64,000 bases of DNA from Mucilaginibacter aquatilis (GCF_009755275.1 NZ_WQLA01000001.1:558001-622000); one strand, 5' to 3'. Counted from the first letter of the stretch, positions 1 to 9,844 are shown. The notes: a model not told the origin generated them from the sequence alone. Program-made: numbers and translations.

Positions 1-2134
1 AAAGATTGTAAACTGATGCACCAAGTACCTTACGAACACCAATTTCTTTGGTACGCTGTTCGGCAACAAAGGATGCTAAACCAAATAAGCCCAATGAGGA
101 TATCAGGATGGCGAGTATGGCAAACAGCGTAGCCAGATTACCAATCCGCTTTTCATTTTCAAATTTGCTGGCATACTGCTCGTCAACAAATCTGTATTCA
201 AATGCCCCTTTCGGGTCATACTTTTTTATAACCTGCTCAATTTTGCCTAAGGCATCGTTAACCGGCATACCGGGCGTGATACGTATAATAATTTCATTTG
301 TCCAACCGTAATTCAATACGTAAACAATAGGCTGAGCAGGTGCATAAGGTGATTCCATAACCATATCTTTAACTATACCAGTAACCCGCAATGGCTTGCT
401 GTTGAATATGATTGTTTCTCCTATTGGCTCTTTAAAACCAACTATTTTGGCTGCGGCTTCATTAATGATGATACCCGCTGTATCGGTAGAGAAACTGCGT
501 GAATAGTCACGTCCTTGTTTAAGCTGCCATCCTATAGTTTTACCATAGTCATGCGTAACGGCTACAGTGCCGAAAACCGGCGTTGTATTGGGTTGCTTGC
601 CTTTCCAGTAAAACCCTATCTGGTTACTACCAATTGATGTTACCTTGCTCGATGATTCGGCCATGTTTGCTACGGCGCCGGTTTGCAAAAGCTCCTGGCG
701 TATGGCATCATAATGTCCGTTCAGTTCAGGGCTTTGAATGCTGACGTTTATTAGTCCATCGCGCTGATAGCCAACAGGCCGGTTACGTGCATGCTGAATT
801 TGACGGAATACGATTATAGTGCCAATAATTAAAGTGACCGATACTGTAAATTGTGTTACCACTAAAACCTTACGAGGTAGCGCCGCAAACCTGCCGGCCC
901 TGAACGTGCCTTTAAGTACTTTAACTGTGTTGAAACCCGATAGGTAGAACGCCGGATAGCTACCTGCTACCAAACCGGTAATAACTGTGAACGCTATAGT
1001 AAATATCCAAAACACAGGATTTAACCAAGGGAAAGCAATTTGCTTATTTGATAAGCTATTGAAATAAGGCAAAAACAGGATAACTAGTACAACTGCTACC
1101 AAACACGCCAGCGATGCCATTACTAATGATTCGCTCAGGAACTGTCCTATAAGCTGACCGCGTACCGAACCCATGGCTTTGCGTACGCCTACTTCGCGTG
1201 CACGTTTTTCTGACCGGGCGGTACTCAGGTTCATGAAGTTGATACAAGCCAGAAGCAAAACAAACACACCTATAGTGCCAAACAGCCAAACAAAACGAAT
1301 TTTTCCACCTGAGCTTTTGCCGTTATTAAATTCACTATACAAATGCCATTTACTCATGGGAAACAATTGGATCTCATCTGCCGCCTCGGTAAAGTGTGAT
1401 TTGGCAACGTCCTTTATACGGGTATTGATGTTGTCCCAACTGGCCCCATCGTGTATCTGAGCAAAAAGTTGAAAGCTATGGTTACCCCACTCATCTTTAG
1501 ATTTTCGCACCCACTCCTGGCTATCAGCATAAGATTGCCACGCGGTAATAATATTCACGGCATTAAACGTAGTATTGGCAGGCATGTCTTCATAAACTCC
1601 AGCTACCTTTACTGTATTTTGGTTATTAATTACAACCGTTTTGCCCATCGCAGCACCATCACTAAAAAGGGACTGTGCAAGAGATTTTGAGATAATAGCT
1701 GAATTAGGATCTTTCAAAGCATCAAGCCGGCCTTCGAGCATATGCAGTGCAAGCATTTCCGGAAATTTCGGCTCAGCAAACAAACCGTTGTTTGATATCA
1801 CTTTATCACCAAACCTTATCATCATATCAAACTGCCAGGTTGTTTGAGCCAGGCGCTTAAGGTCTGAGCCAAATTTTGCCCTTAACTCTGGCGCTAAAGG
1901 CAATGCCGTTGCGGGATGCGTGCCTATATTACCGTCAAAGTTTTGGGTTGTCATTATTTGTGCTACCGTATTGTAATTGGCATGGTACTTATTGAAGGAT
2001 AACTCATCCCAAAGCCACAATCCAATCAACATTGACACAGTCATGCCCAGTGCCAATCCGAATATATTGATAAATGAATATACCCTGTTTTTAAGCAGAT
2101 TGCGCCAGGCTATTTTAATGTAATTTTTGAGCAT
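1..2134 (-). CDS. ABC transporter permease, FtsX/MacB type (3' end outside window)
   Basis: Translated from the ATG at 2134 the frame stays open to the left edge (about 711 codons), so the gene is truncated only by the window. It begins MLKNYIKIAWRNLLKN, followed by a first membrane segment (about residues 20-42) and a long extracytoplasmic MacB_PCD-like domain. Next comes a cluster of membrane helices carrying the cytoplasmic motif EKRAREVGVRKAMGS. A second periplasmic domain and a final repeat of the same motif (EQRTKEIGVRKVLGAS) lie at the truncated end. This two-FtsX-domain layout of roughly 800 residues is the Bacteroidota family usually annotated as antimicrobial-peptide/macrolide exporter permease. 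It needs a separate ATPase, which is not visible here. The substrate cannot be inferred. The family call is firm. Confidence 0.9.
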   Translation of the reverse strand, partial: MLKNYIKIAWRNLLKNRVYSFINIFGLALGMTVSMLIGLWLWDELSFNKYHANYNTVAQIMTTQNFDGNIGTHPATALPLAPELRAKFGSDLKRLAQTTWQFDMMIRFGDKVISNNGLFAEPKFPEMLALHMLEGRLDALKDPNSAIISKSLAQSLFSDGAAMGKTVVINNQNTVKVAGVYEDMPANTTFNAVNIITAWQSYADSQEWVRKSKDEWGNHSFQLFAQIHDGASWDNINTRIKDVAKSHFTEAADEIQLFPMSKWHLYSEFNNGKSSGGKIRFVWLFGTIGVFVLLLACINFMNLSTARSEKRAREVGVRKAMGSVRGQLIGQFLSESLVMASLACLVAVVLVILFLPYFNSLSNKQIAFPWLNPVFWIFTIAFTVITGLVAGSYPAFYLSGFNTVKVLKGTFRAGRFAALPRKVLVVTQFTVSVTLIIGTIIVFRQIQHARNRPVGYQRDGLINVSIQSPELNGHYDAIRQELLQTGAVANMAESSSKVTSIGSNQIGFYWKGKQPNTTPVFGTVAVTHDYGKTIGWQLKQGRDYSRSFSTDTAGIIINEAAAKIVGFKEPIGETIIFNSKPLRVTGIVKDMVMESPYAPAQPIVYVLNYGWTNEIIIRITPGMPVNDALGKIEQVIKKYDPKGAFEYRFVDEQYASKFENEKRIGNLATLFAILAILISSLGLFGLASFVAEQRTKEIGVRKVLGASVYNL

Positions 2135-2445
2135 AAATGCGAAAGTTTTGATCTCCCCATCAAGTTATCCAAGACGATGCCGAACAAATATTTAATTGAT
2201 TTACAGTTGCATAAGACAATTACTTCAGTCTTATAGTGTTCGGTTATGATACAGGTTTGTGCGGATGCGTGCGTTAATAATTTTGGCAATTAAAATTAAG
2301 TCAATCCCTTAATAACACCAAATAGTTTAACGTGTAAGGTGTCTGAGTACATTACAGTGTAGAGAGCCTCAAATCAAAAACTATAAAACAACAAAGGCTG
2401 CCTTTTGAAAGGCAGCCTTTGTATAATCCGTATCTTCCGGTACTA
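2135..2445. other. intergenic region between rpsJ and the ABC permease
   Basis: This stretch has no convincing gene. It holds the presumed promoter region of the ABC permease and, at its right end, the hairpin terminator of the str operon (separate entry). The sequence is AT-rich with no long open frame. Confidence 0.7.
2393..2420 (-). terminator. hairpin terminator after rpsJ
   Basis: A perfect inverted repeat (aaaggctgcc / ggcagccttt) with an 8-nt centre lies 26 nt beyond the rpsJ stop codon. It ends the str operon, since the next minus-strand gene is an unrelated ABC permease. Pairing can extend into the aaa/ttt flanks. Confidence 0.8.
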
Positions 2446-2751
2446 TCACACTTTGATTTCAACTTCAACGCCGCTTGGCAACTCAAGTTTCATCAGCGCA
2501 TCTACAGTTTTAGAGTTAGAGCTGTAGATATCCAATAAACGTTTGTAAGAACATAATTGGAATTGCTCACGTGCTTTTTTGTTTACGTGTGGCGAACGTA
2601 AAACAGTAAATACTTTCTTTTCGGTTGGTAAAGGAAGCGGTCCGCTAACTACAGCGCCGGTTGGCTTTACGGTCTTAACGATTTTCTCAGCTGATTTGTC
2701 AACCAAGTTGTAGTCGTAAGATTTCAGTTTAATTCTGATTCTTTGGCTCAT
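2446..2751 (-). CDS. rpsJ: 30S ribosomal protein S10
   Basis: The 101-residue protein starts [18 protein letters not shown] and carries the S10 hallmarks: the loop region [27 protein letters not shown], then the C-terminal strand ending in VEVEIKV. S10 is a small-subunit head protein and, as NusE, also binds NusB in antitermination. It is the last gene of the str cluster (rpsL-rpsG-fusA-rpsJ), 118 nt after fusA. The start region is A-rich (aacaaacaacaATG) without a Shine-Dalgarno sequence, as usual for Bacteroidota. It is followed by a terminator rather than by rplC, so the S10/spc ribosomal cluster must lie elsewhere. Confidence 0.98.
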   Translation of the reverse strand: MSQRIRIKLKSYDYNLVDKSAEKIVKTVKPTGAVVSGPLPLPTEKKVFTVLRSPHVNKKAREQFQLCSYKRLLDIYSSNSKTVDALMKLELPSGVEVEIKV

Positions 2752-2869
2752 TGTTGTTTGTTTAATAATCCCCTCTAAGAGCTATTTATTAGTGAGGATT
2801 GAATTTATTTTTATTAAGTTGATTGAGTATTAGCAGCAGCTAGCTACTCAATCAACTATTCATCAGCAA

Positions 2870-4978
2870 TTAAACTGATGCTTTTGATTTACCTTTTGAT
2901 TTAGCAACCACTTCTTCCTGAACGTTACGTGGAGCTTCTTCATAGTGATCAAACTCCATGGTTGAAGTTGCACGACCTGAAGTGATGGTACGTAATTGAG
3001 TTACATAACCAAACATCTCAGAAAGTGGCACCATAGCTTTGATAACCTGTGCACCGTTACGAGTGTCCATACCTTGCAGCTGGCCACGACGACGGTTCAT
3101 GTCACCGATAACGTCACCCATGTTTTCTTCAGGGGTTAAGATCTCGATTTTCATGATTGGCTCTAACAATACCGGTTTACATTTTGGTAACGCCTCGCGG
3201 TAAGCCGAACGACCTGCAATCTCGAAAGATAATGCATCCGAATCGACAGCGTGGAATGAACCGTCAATTAAACGTACTTTTAAGCCGGTAAGAGGGAAGC
3301 CTGCTAAAACACCATTTGCCATGGCAGAAGCAAAACCTTTTTCTACAGATGGAATAAATTCACGTGGAATTGAACCACCGGTGATTTCATTCACAAACTG
3401 TAAACCTTCTTTACCATCATCAGCCGGAGAAATAACAACCTGAATGTCGGCAAATTTACCACGACCACCAGTTTGTTTTTTGTAAGTTTCGCGGTGTTGA
3501 GTAGTACCGGTGATAGCCTCTTTGTAAGCTACCTGTGGAGCACCCTGGTTAACCTCTACTTTAAACTCACGTTTTAAGCGGTCCATGATGATGTCCAAGT
3601 GAAGCTCGCCCATACCCGAAATAACGGTTTGGCCGGTTTCTTCATCAGATGTTACACGGAAGGTTGGATCCTCTTCGGCAAGTTTACCTAAAGCCATACC
3701 TAATTTATCAACGTCGGCCTGAGTTTTAGGCTCAATTGCCAAACCGATAACCGGCTCAGGGAATACCATCGACTCAAGAACGATCTTGTTCTTCTCGTCA
3801 CAAAGGGTGTCACCTGTTTTTATATCTTTAAAGCCTACTACCGCAGCAATATCACCTGCACCTACGTTAGGTATAGGGTTTTGCTTGTTAGCGTGCATTT
3901 GGAATATACGAGAGATACGCTCTTTGTTATCTGAACGCATGTTGTGCACGTATGAACCCGCTTCAAGGTTACCGGCATATACGCGAATAAAGCATAAACG
4001 ACCAACAAACGGGTCGGTAGCAATTTTAAATGCTAATGCAGCAAATGGCTCTTTAACGTCAGGTTTTACCAATACTTCTTCGCCAGTATCAGGGTTAGTA
4101 CCAGTTACACCTTTTGAATCTAAAGGTGAAGGCAATAACTCCATTACATAGTCAAGCATGGTTTGTACACCTTTGTTTTTGAAAGATGAACCACAAGTCA
4201 TTGGAACGATTTTACCAGCTAATGTAGCCTGGCGTAAAGCGTCTAATACTTCGCGCTCGGTGATGGTTGTAGGATCGTCAAAGAATTTCTCCATCAACGT
4301 ATCATCAAACTCAGCAACAGCTTCAAGTAATTTTTCTCTCCACTCGTTAGCTTCGTCAACCAAATCATCAGGAATTGGCACCTCGGTAAAGGTCATACCT
4401 TTATCGTGCTCATTCCAAACCACACCACGGAAGTTAATTAAGTCAACCACACCTTTGAAGTTATCTTCGGCACCGATTGGAATTTGAAGTGGCACAGCGT
4501 GGCTGCCCAACATTTCACGTACTTGCTTAACAACTTTAAGGAAGTCAGCACCTGAACGGTCCATTTTGTTAACGAAACCGATACGTGGTACGTTGTAGTT
4601 GTTAGCCAAACGCCAGTTAGTTTCTGATTGAGGCTCAACACCGTCAACCGCAGAGAAAAGGAAAACCAAGCCATCCAGTACACGTAATGAACGGTTTACC
4701 TCTACGGTAAAGTCAACGTGGCCGGGGGTGTCAATTACGTTTACCTGAAATTTATTACCGCGGTAGTTCCAGAATACTGTGGTAGCAGCCGAAGTGATGG
4801 TAATACCACGCTCCTGCTCCTGAGCCATCCAGTCCATGGTAGCAGCACCTTCGTGTACCTCACCAATTTTGTGGCTTACACCAGCATAATAAAGGATACG
4901 CTCGGTAGTGGTGGTTTTACCGGCATCAATGTGAGCGGCAATACCAATGTTTCTTGTGTATTTAAGATCTCTTGACAT
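2870..4978 (-). CDS. fusA: elongation factor G
   Basis: The 702-residue translational GTPase drives tRNA-mRNA translocation on the ribosome. G-domain motifs are intact: AHIDAGKT (15-22), DTPGH (83-87) and NKMD (137-140). EF-G domains II-V follow, including the domain III/V blocks around [10 protein letters not shown] and [20 protein letters not shown]. The length and the str-operon position between rpsG and rpsJ identify this as the principal EF-G copy. The C-terminus ends in a Lys/Ser-rich tail. It follows rpsG after a 90-nt spacer that contains a large hairpin (separate entry). Confidence 0.98.
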   Translation of the reverse strand: MSRDLKYTRNIGIAAHIDAGKTTTTERILYYAGVSHKIGEVHEGAATMDWMAQEQERGITITSAATTVFWNYRGNKFQVNVIDTPGHVDFTVEVNRSLRVLDGLVFLFSAVDGVEPQSETNWRLANNYNVPRIGFVNKMDRSGADFLKVVKQVREMLGSHAVPLQIPIGAEDNFKGVVDLINFRGVVWNEHDKGMTFTEVPIPDDLVDEANEWREKLLEAVAEFDDTLMEKFFDDPTTITEREVLDALRQATLAGKIVPMTCGSSFKNKGVQTMLDYVMELLPSPLDSKGVTGTNPDTGEEVLVKPDVKEPFAALAFKIATDPFVGRLCFIRVYAGNLEAGSYVHNMRSDNKERISRIFQMHANKQNPIPNVGAGDIAAVVGFKDIKTGDTLCDEKNKIVLESMVFPEPVIGLAIEPKTQADVDKLGMALGKLAEEDPTFRVTSDEETGQTVISGMGELHLDIIMDRLKREFKVEVNQGAPQVAYKEAITGTTQHRETYKKQTGGRGKFADIQVVISPADDGKEGLQFVNEITGGSIPREFIPSVEKGFASAMANGVLAGFPLTGLKVRLIDGSFHAVDSDALSFEIAGRSAYREALPKCKPVLLEPIMKIEILTPEENMGDVIGDMNRRRGQLQGMDTRNGAQVIKAMVPLSEMFGYVTQLRTITSGRATSTMEFDHYEEAPRNVQEEVVAKSKGKSKASV

Positions 4979-4995
4979 GTCTTTATTTTATTGAG

Positions 4996-5057
4996 TGAAT
5001 GAGCAAATGAGTGAATGAATGATTTAAAACCACTCAATTCACTCATTCGCTCATTCA
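4996..5057. repeat. palindromic repeat in the rpsG-fusA spacer
   Basis: Arms 4996-5018 and 5034-5057 are near-perfect reverse complements, built from short tandem units such as tgaatgag and actcattc. In the polycistronic mRNA they would form a long hairpin between rpsG and fusA. The design resembles the intercistronic palindromes at 16225 and 21261, although the sequence differs. Confidence 0.75.
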
Positions 5058-5068
5058 AAAATCTCTCA

Positions 5069-5536
5069 TTAGAAACGGAAGTGTGAGAACGCTTTGTTGG
5101 CTTCAGCCATTTTGTGCGTATCTTCTTTTTTCTTAACTGCAGCACCCTCGCCTTTAGCAGCAGAGATGATTTCACCTGCTAATTTCTCCATCATGGTTTT
5201 TTCACCACGACGACGGGCATAGCTGATTAACCATTTCATACCTAAAGCAATTTTACGCTCAGGACGAACTTCAGTTGGAACCTGGAAGTTAGCACCACCC
5301 ACACGACGAGATTTAACCTCAACAGCAGGCATAACGTTGTTTAATGCTTTTTTCCAAGTCTCTAAGCCGTTTTCGCTTGTTTTTTTCTCAACAATATCAA
5401 CAGCGTTATAGAAAATGCCGTATGCGGTAGATTTTTTACCATCATACATCATGTTATTTACGAACCTGGTTACCATTACGTCGTTAAAACGTGGATCAGG
5501 AAGAAGGATTCTCTTTTTTGGTTTCGACTTTCTCAT
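5069..5536 (-). CDS. rpsG: 30S ribosomal protein S7
   Basis: The 155-residue protein has the bacterial S7 signature near its N-terminus ([24 protein letters not shown]). The conserved block [19 protein letters not shown] and the Arg-rich helix [14 protein letters not shown] follow. S7 nucleates assembly of the 16S rRNA 3' domain and lies at the E-site/mRNA exit. It sits 19 nt after rpsL, as expected in the str operon. The upstream sequence includes aaaggagg at a usable distance before the ATG, one of the few Shine-Dalgarno-like stretches in this window. Confidence 0.98.
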   Translation of the reverse strand: MRKSKPKKRILLPDPRFNDVMVTRFVNNMMYDGKKSTAYGIFYNAVDIVEKKTSENGLETWKKALNNVMPAVEVKSRRVGGANFQVPTEVRPERKIALGMKWLISYARRRGEKTMMEKLAGEIISAAKGEGAAVKKKEDTHKMAEANKAFSHFRF

Positions 5537-5555
5537 TGTTACTATCCTCCTTTAA

Positions 5556-5969
5556 TTATTTCTTTTTACCTTTTGCCGGTGCAGCAGCTGCCTGACCTGG
5601 TTTAGGGCGTTTAGTACCATATTTAGAACGACGCTGGTTACGACCGTTAACACCTGAAGTATCCAGTGCACCACGAATGATGTGGTAACGAACACCCGGT
5701 AAGTCTTTAACACGACCGCCGCGGATCAACACGATAGAGTGCTCCTGTAAGTTGTGACCTTCACCTGGTATGTAGGCGTTAACCTCTTTACCGTTTGTAA
5801 GGCGCACACGGGCAACTTTACGCATTGCTGAGTTTGGTTTCTTAGGGGTAGTGGTGTATACACGGGTACACACGCCTCTTCGCTGTGGACAGCTGTCCAA
5901 CGCTGGGGATTTACTCTTATCCTCCAGAGCTACTCTACCTTTTCTAACTAATTGCTGAATAGTAGGCAT
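5556..5969 (-). CDS. rpsL: 30S ribosomal protein S12
   Basis: The 137-residue protein is the first gene of the str operon. It is involved in decoding accuracy. The signature [12 protein letters not shown] is present with wild-type lysines at 43-44 and Lys88 in [10 protein letters not shown], so no streptomycin-resistance substitution is seen at the classical positions. The C-terminus carries an Ala/Lys tail beyond the standard end (from PKPGQ on). A -7-type promoter lies about 48 nt upstream (separate entry). Confidence 0.98.
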   Translation of the reverse strand: MPTIQQLVRKGRVALEDKSKSPALDSCPQRRGVCTRVYTTTPKKPNSAMRKVARVRLTNGKEVNAYIPGEGHNLQEHSIVLIRGGRVKDLPGVRYHIIRGALDTSGVNGRNQRRSKYGTKRPKPGQAAAAPAKGKKK

Positions 5970-6016
5970 TTCTTCCTTTTTGTTTTACTCTTGTTTTAAC
6001 CCGGTTTTCGGGACTG

Positions 6017-6047
6017 CAAAAGTACACAGTTATTTTTTGATTTTCAA
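6017..6047 (-). promoter_or_regulatory. promoter of the str operon
   Basis: On the minus strand TACTTTTG (6024-6017) matches the Bacteroidota -7 consensus TAnnTTTG. A TTG (6047-6045) lies 20 nt upstream as the -33 element. Transcription would begin shortly after and leave a leader of roughly 40 nt before the rpsL ATG, with a small cccg/cggg hairpin at 6000-6012. Confidence 0.65.
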
Positions 6048-6193
6048 GAGGTTGAGGAAAGTTTTTTCATCGTCTAATTAATCATCTGATAAGCAAAGTA
6101 TCATCAACGGCTAAAAATACGCATTATGAATGCATCTGAATGTTATATTATTGATAACTAATCTTATATCTTAGTCATTATTAAAACTACTCC

Positions 6194-6817
6194 ATGTCTA
6201 CCTCCCCCCTCCTCACGCTTATCAAACGCCTCAAATCTATCTCCGACATTGGCCTGTTATATGCTAAAGACGAGTACAATCGCGAACGATATACCGAACT
6301 GCAGGATATAAGTTTTGAGATGCTTGAACAGGTAACAGGACAAGCCATAGAAACCCTGCAAGCCGCATTCCCGCCTGCTGCTGACTACCCTACAGCCAAG
6401 GTTGATATACGAGGCTTGTTACTATCGGCCGATAATAAGATTTTACTGGTGCGTGAAAGCGCCGACGGCAAATGGTCATTACCGGGCGGATGGGCTGATA
6501 TTGGCTATAGTCCTAAGGAAACAATAATTAAAGAATTTAAAGAAGAAACCGGGCTTGATGTTACTCCAGTAAAACTATTGGCCGTGTTTGACAAAAAGCT
6601 GCACCCTCACCCACCGCAGCCTTTTTATGTATATAAAATGGTGTTTTTGTGTGAGGCATTAAGCTCAGACTTATTAAAAGGCTTTGATGTGATCGATGTA
6701 CAATTTTTCAATATAGATAATCTGCCCGAGCTTTCAACTAACCGAATACTGCAAAGCCAGATTGAGATGCTATACCGCAATCACATTGAAAATAAACAAA
6801 CGGCGTATTTTGAATAA
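6194..6817 (+). CDS. Nudix hydrolase with Nudix_N_2 domain
   Basis: The 207-residue protein has an N-terminal helical region (about 5-60, with GLLYAKDEYNRERY) typical of the Nudix_N_2 domain, followed by a Nudix fold from about 65. The Nudix box reads GWADIGYSPKETIIKEFKEE and then TGL. The metal-binding EE pair is intact, but the first Glu of the consensus is Tyr and the conserved Arg is Lys. These enzymes hydrolyse nucleoside diphosphates linked to another moiety, such as ADP-ribose or NDP-sugars. The substrate is not predictable here. The gene is monocistronic and divergent from rpsL. Confidence 0.9.
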   Translation: MSTSPLLTLIKRLKSISDIGLLYAKDEYNRERYTELQDISFEMLEQVTGQAIETLQAAFPPAADYPTAKVDIRGLLLSADNKILLVRESADGKWSLPGGWADIGYSPKETIIKEFKEETGLDVTPVKLLAVFDKKLHPHPPQPFYVYKMVFLCEALSSDLLKGFDVIDVQFFNIDNLPELSTNRILQSQIEMLYRNHIENKQTAYFE

Positions 6818-6821
6818 AAAA

Positions 6822-6850
6822 AGGCTGCCTGCAAATACTGCGGGCAGCCT
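6822..6850. terminator. bidirectional hairpin terminator
   Basis: An inverted repeat (aggctgcctgc / gcgggcagcct, one wobble) lies between the convergent ends of the Nudix gene (+) and the Lys-rich secreted protein (-). An A-run precedes it on the plus strand, giving a U-run for the minus-strand transcript. Its stem core is the same as in the rpsJ terminator. Confidence 0.75.
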
Positions 6851-6876
6851 CATATACTCAAACACAAAACCTTAAC

Positions 6877-7347
6877 TTATGCTTTTTGAGCCTTGTAGTG
6901 ACGGCCTCCAAAATGACCTTTTCGATCTTTGAACAACTCCTTCATCTTAGCTTTCTGATCGGCATTTAAACTGGCCATGAAAGCTTTGCGGCTTTCCTTG
7001 CGTACAGCACGATTATCAGCCAAAGCTTTTTTCTGGCTATCAGTAAACGAGGAATTTAATTTTGCCCTGCGCTCTTTATGTGAAAGCGACTTATCTTTAG
7101 CTATAGCCTTTTGCTCAGTTGTTAAAGATGCTTTGAAAGCAACCATAGCCTGTCTGCTCTTTTTTTGATCAGCTTTCAATTGCTCCTGCTGCTGAGGTGT
7201 TAAAATAGCAGCCATCTTTTGGTGCATTTCTTTACGATGCTGACGATGAGCTACTTTATTACTATCTGCAACTTGTGCATTGGCGGCTACTGCAAAACCC
7301 GATACCATCAGGGTTGTAAATGCTATTGATTTAAGAAACTTTATCAT
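6877..7347 (-). CDS. secreted Lys/Arg-rich protein with LTxxQ-like repeats
   Basis: The 156-residue protein has a clear signal peptide (MIKFLKSIAFTTLMVSGFAVAANA, cleavage before QVADS). The mature part is highly basic and helical, with spaced motifs LTPQQ, LTTEQ, FTDSQ and LNADQ that recall the LTxxQ motif of Spy/CpxP-type periplasmic proteins. It ends in a His/Gly/Lys tail. Such small proteins are common in Sphingobacteriaceae, and a periplasmic chaperone or stress role is only an analogy. It stands alone and is convergent with the Nudix gene. Confidence 0.8.
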   Translation of the reverse strand: MIKFLKSIAFTTLMVSGFAVAANAQVADSNKVAHRQHRKEMHQKMAAILTPQQQEQLKADQKKSRQAMVAFKASLTTEQKAIAKDKSLSHKERRAKLNSSFTDSQKKALADNRAVRKESRKAFMASLNADQKAKMKELFKDRKGHFGGRHYKAQKA

Positions 7348-7535
7348 TGTTATAATTTGTTTGTTTAATGAGATAGATTACTTAACGGACAATAGGTTTA
7401 AGTAACATTTTTGTGAAGAATTATCGATGCCAGCTACAAGGTGAAGGCTGGCGTATTACCTTTTTCGAAATGCTGCCTACTACGTTCAAATAAAACTTTA
7501 TACCCTCAAATAGGTTAATTATATAAACCCGACGT

Positions 7536-7880
7536 ATGGCTGCCATTTTTTTTACAATAAGCCCAAACCTTGCCATTATTGTAATACCCAATACGCGCGT
7601 ACATCAAAACGGGCATCAGGTAATTACTTACACTTATAGCGTTTTTAATAACAAGCAGGCAGCTGAACCCGCAGAAACGACATCAACGTTTGGGCTGGAA
7701 GAAGGTAAATTAAAGAACCCTGATTATATGGGCTTTATAACATTTGAAGACCCGGGGAAATTATTTAATTATACTGATGACGGCAGCCAAAGGCTTAGCC
7801 TGGGCCAGGTTGAAGAGATTATAGAACATATAAGCCATTACCGTGATAACCCTGGTATGTGGCGTCATATACACCAATAA
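7536..7880 (+). CDS. hypothetical protein, 114 residues
   Basis: I do not recognise the family. The frame is 114 codons. The N-terminal 20 residues are hydrophobic (FFTISPNLAIIVIP), and the rest is soluble and acidic, with LSLGQVEEIIEHISHYRDNPGMW near the end. No signal peptide is convincing, and translation could start later. The following small gene begins 10 nt after its stop, so the two are probably co-transcribed. Confidence 0.55.
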   Translation: MAAIFFTISPNLAIIVIPNTRVHQNGHQVITYTYSVFNNKQAAEPAETTSTFGLEEGKLKNPDYMGFITFEDPGKLFNYTDDGSQRLSLGQVEEIIEHISHYRDNPGMWRHIHQ

Positions 7881-7890
7881 GAATTTAGTT

Positions 7891-8043
7891 ATGGAATTTC
7901 AAATAGGAGATGCTGTAAGCACACCAAGGGGTAACGGTTACATTAACGACATAATTGACAATGAAATTATTGTTGACCTTATTGATGGTGACGACCAGCG
8001 CGAAGTATTCGAAAAAGAACAGGTATCGCTGCTGGCCGAATAA
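7891..8043 (+). CDS. small acidic protein, 50 residues
   Basis: The 50-residue protein MEFQIGDAVSTPRGNGYIND... is soluble, acidic and rich in Ile/Val/Asp. The GDxVxTPRGxGxI pattern suggests a small SH3-like beta-barrel of the kind seen in KOW or 'G-patch-like' small proteins, which is a guess from the pattern only. I chose the ATG at 7891, because an upstream in-frame ATG at 7843 lies inside the preceding gene. No function can be assigned. Confidence 0.6.
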   Translation: MEFQIGDAVSTPRGNGYINDIIDNEIIVDLIDGDDQREVFEKEQVSLLAE

Positions 8044-8063
8044 GGACATAAATGCCCGGCAGT

Positions 8064-8813
8064 TTAAATTCCTAAAACCTGCTTGAGTTTTACATACCCG
8101 GTTTTGCTAACCGGCACGCGTGCTCCTGATTTAAGTATAGCAATATGAGCGTCTTTCTCGTAGGGATCAATACGCGTAATTTGTGCTATACTTACAATAT
8201 ATGAACGGTGTACCCGTGCAAAATGACGTGTATCAAGCGTTTGCTCAAAAAAGCTCATGGTTTTGTTTTTAAGAAATGCTCCTTCTGCGGTATGAATACT
8301 TACATAGTCGTCATCTGCCGATAGATATTCAATATCCTGCACCGGTATAATTTTAACCTTAGTACCCGTTTTCACTACTACTCTTTCATGCTGGGAAGGT
8401 GATTGCGCTGCAGTTTCCAGCAAATCATCAGTTGATTTGCTGACAGGTTTTTCCGCTGGTATTTGCGAAAGATATTTATCTACCGCTTTATTAAACCGCT
8501 CGCGACTAAATGGTTTAAGTAAATAATCAACCGCATGGGTTTCAAAAGCCTTAATTGCATACTCATCAAATGCGGTGGTAAAAACAACCTGAGGCGCCTG
8601 CTCAACCAGCTCAAGCATTTCAAAGCCATTGATTTTAGGCATCTGCACGTCTAAAAAAATCAAGTCGGGCTGATACTGCATAATGGCCTTTATGCCTTCA
8701 AATCCATCCCCGCATTCCTGCATTACCTCTAATTTGTCTTTATAGGCCTGCAAGTATTCAAGTACAACCATTCGCGCCAATGGCTCATCATCTATAATAA
8801 GTACGCGCTTCAT
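8064..8813 (-). CDS. LytTR-family response regulator
   Basis: The 249-residue protein has an N-terminal receiver domain (1-120) with the acidic pair D8/D9, phospho-acceptor Asp55 (LIFLDVQMPK) and Lys in LLKPFSRERF. A Ser/Thr-rich linker (about 121-140) and a C-terminal LytTR DNA-binding domain (about 145-249, ARVHRSYIVS and VPVSKTGY) follow. Its start overlaps the stop of the upstream histidine kinase by 4 nt, so the two are translationally coupled. With the LiaF-like gene upstream the three form one operon. The target genes are unknown. Confidence 0.95.
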   Translation of the reverse strand: MKRVLIIDDEPLARMVVLEYLQAYKDKLEVMQECGDGFEGIKAIMQYQPDLIFLDVQMPKINGFEMLELVEQAPQVVFTTAFDEYAIKAFETHAVDYLLKPFSRERFNKAVDKYLSQIPAEKPVSKSTDDLLETAAQSPSQHERVVVKTGTKVKIIPVQDIEYLSADDDYVSIHTAEGAFLKNKTMSFFEQTLDTRHFARVHRSYIVSIAQITRIDPYEKDAHIAILKSGARVPVSKTGYVKLKQVLGI

Positions 8814-9844
8814 GCCTGAGGAATTTTTATCATGATGGTAAATATATCATCATTTGGGAAAGTTTCAACCAAATCATTACGGGCAAAAAGTAAATATAGC
8901 CTACGCTGTACTCCGCTAAGGCCAAAACCTGTGCCTCTGCGCGGGCGCGATGTTTTAGGATCATAAGGATTTTGAACAATAACCGTGAGGTAGTTATCTT
9001 CCATTTCGGCACGTAAGCTTATGGTTACTTCGCCCGTGGTGTCATATAATCCAAACTTTATAGCGTTTTCAACCAGTGGCTGTAGCAGTAGTGGCGGCAG
9101 CATGGCTTCGCGGCATTTATCATCGCAACTAATTTCGGTTAGTAAACGGTGGCCAAAACGCACCTTTTCAATATCCAAATATAAATTTAAATGAGCCAGC
9201 TCTTCATTGAAAGATACCTGCTGCTGGTCGTCTTTTTTCAAGGTTCCGCGTAAAAAGTCAGATAGCTGATGAATCATGCGGCGGGCTTCATTAGGCTTAA
9301 AGCCTATAAGCGCGTTTATAGAGTTAAGGCTGTTGAATAAAAAATGTGGCTGCAATTGCTGGCGCAGGTTATAAAGTTCGGCATCACGTGAAAGTTTCTC
9401 AGCCTCAAGCTTGCGTTTCTCATTGTCCTTCTGGTCTTGCTGTACATACCATATAAGGCTAATCATGGCCATCCAGCCTATAGCCAAAAAGTTGGTTGAA
9501 TAACGCAGTATTAGTGATTGCTTAAGGAAAGAGTTATAAGTAACGCCAAGCGCTAACATAGGCAATGCCCAACGCACAACCAGTGTACAACCTGCGGCTA
9601 ATGCAACACACCAAATAAACAGGTTAATATAACTGCCTTTACCTGGTTGATAATAGCGCAGATTATTATCAATAAGCCAGCATGAGGCTGCCAACGGAAT
9701 TACACTTGCTACGCTATCAATTGCCGCTATATACCAGTTAAACCCAAAACTATAAATGATGTAGGCATGTAACACAGCCCAAATCAAGCCAGCGGATACA
9801 AAAGCCAGTTTTAGTCTGCTGTGAAAAGTAGGTGAAGCAGTCAT
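8810..9844 (-). CDS. LytS/YehU-type sensor histidine kinase
   Basis: The 344-residue membrane sensor has four predicted helices in the first 135 residues (about 13-33, 40-58, 74-92, 115-134) and little periplasmic sequence. A short coiled linker follows. The His_kinase domain carries phospho-acceptor His167 in LQPHFLFNSLNSINALI, and an HATPase domain carries PPLLLQPLVENAIKFG and GFGLSGVQRRL. It pairs with the overlapping LytTR regulator. The compact transmembrane input suggests it senses a membrane partner or membrane state. The LiaF-like neighbour is a candidate partner (inference). Confidence 0.95.
   Translation of the reverse strand: MTASPTFHSRLKLAFVSAGLIWAVLHAYIIYSFGFNWYIAAIDSVASVIPLAASCWLIDNNLRYYQPGKGSYINLFIWCVALAAGCTLVVRWALPMLALGVTYNSFLKQSLILRYSTNFLAIGWMAMISLIWYVQQDQKDNEKRKLEAEKLSRDAELYNLRQQLQPHFLFNSLNSINALIGFKPNEARRMIHQLSDFLRGTLKKDDQQQVSFNEELAHLNLYLDIEKVRFGHRLLTEISCDDKCREAMLPPLLLQPLVENAIKFGLYDTTGEVTISLRAEMEDNYLTVIVQNPYDPKTSRPRRGTGFGLSGVQRRLYLLFARNDLVETFPNDDIFTIMIKIPQA

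Noticed and set aside
1056-1847. Small frames at the left edge as separate genes
   Set aside because: They lie within the continuous minus-strand frame of the truncated ABC permease.
4158-5175. Open frames of 80-110 codons opposite or alongside fusA and rpsG
   Set aside because: They are shadows of highly conserved genes and have no independent support.
5556-5969. Streptomycin-resistance allele of rpsL
   Set aside because: Lysines 43-44 and 88 are wild type.
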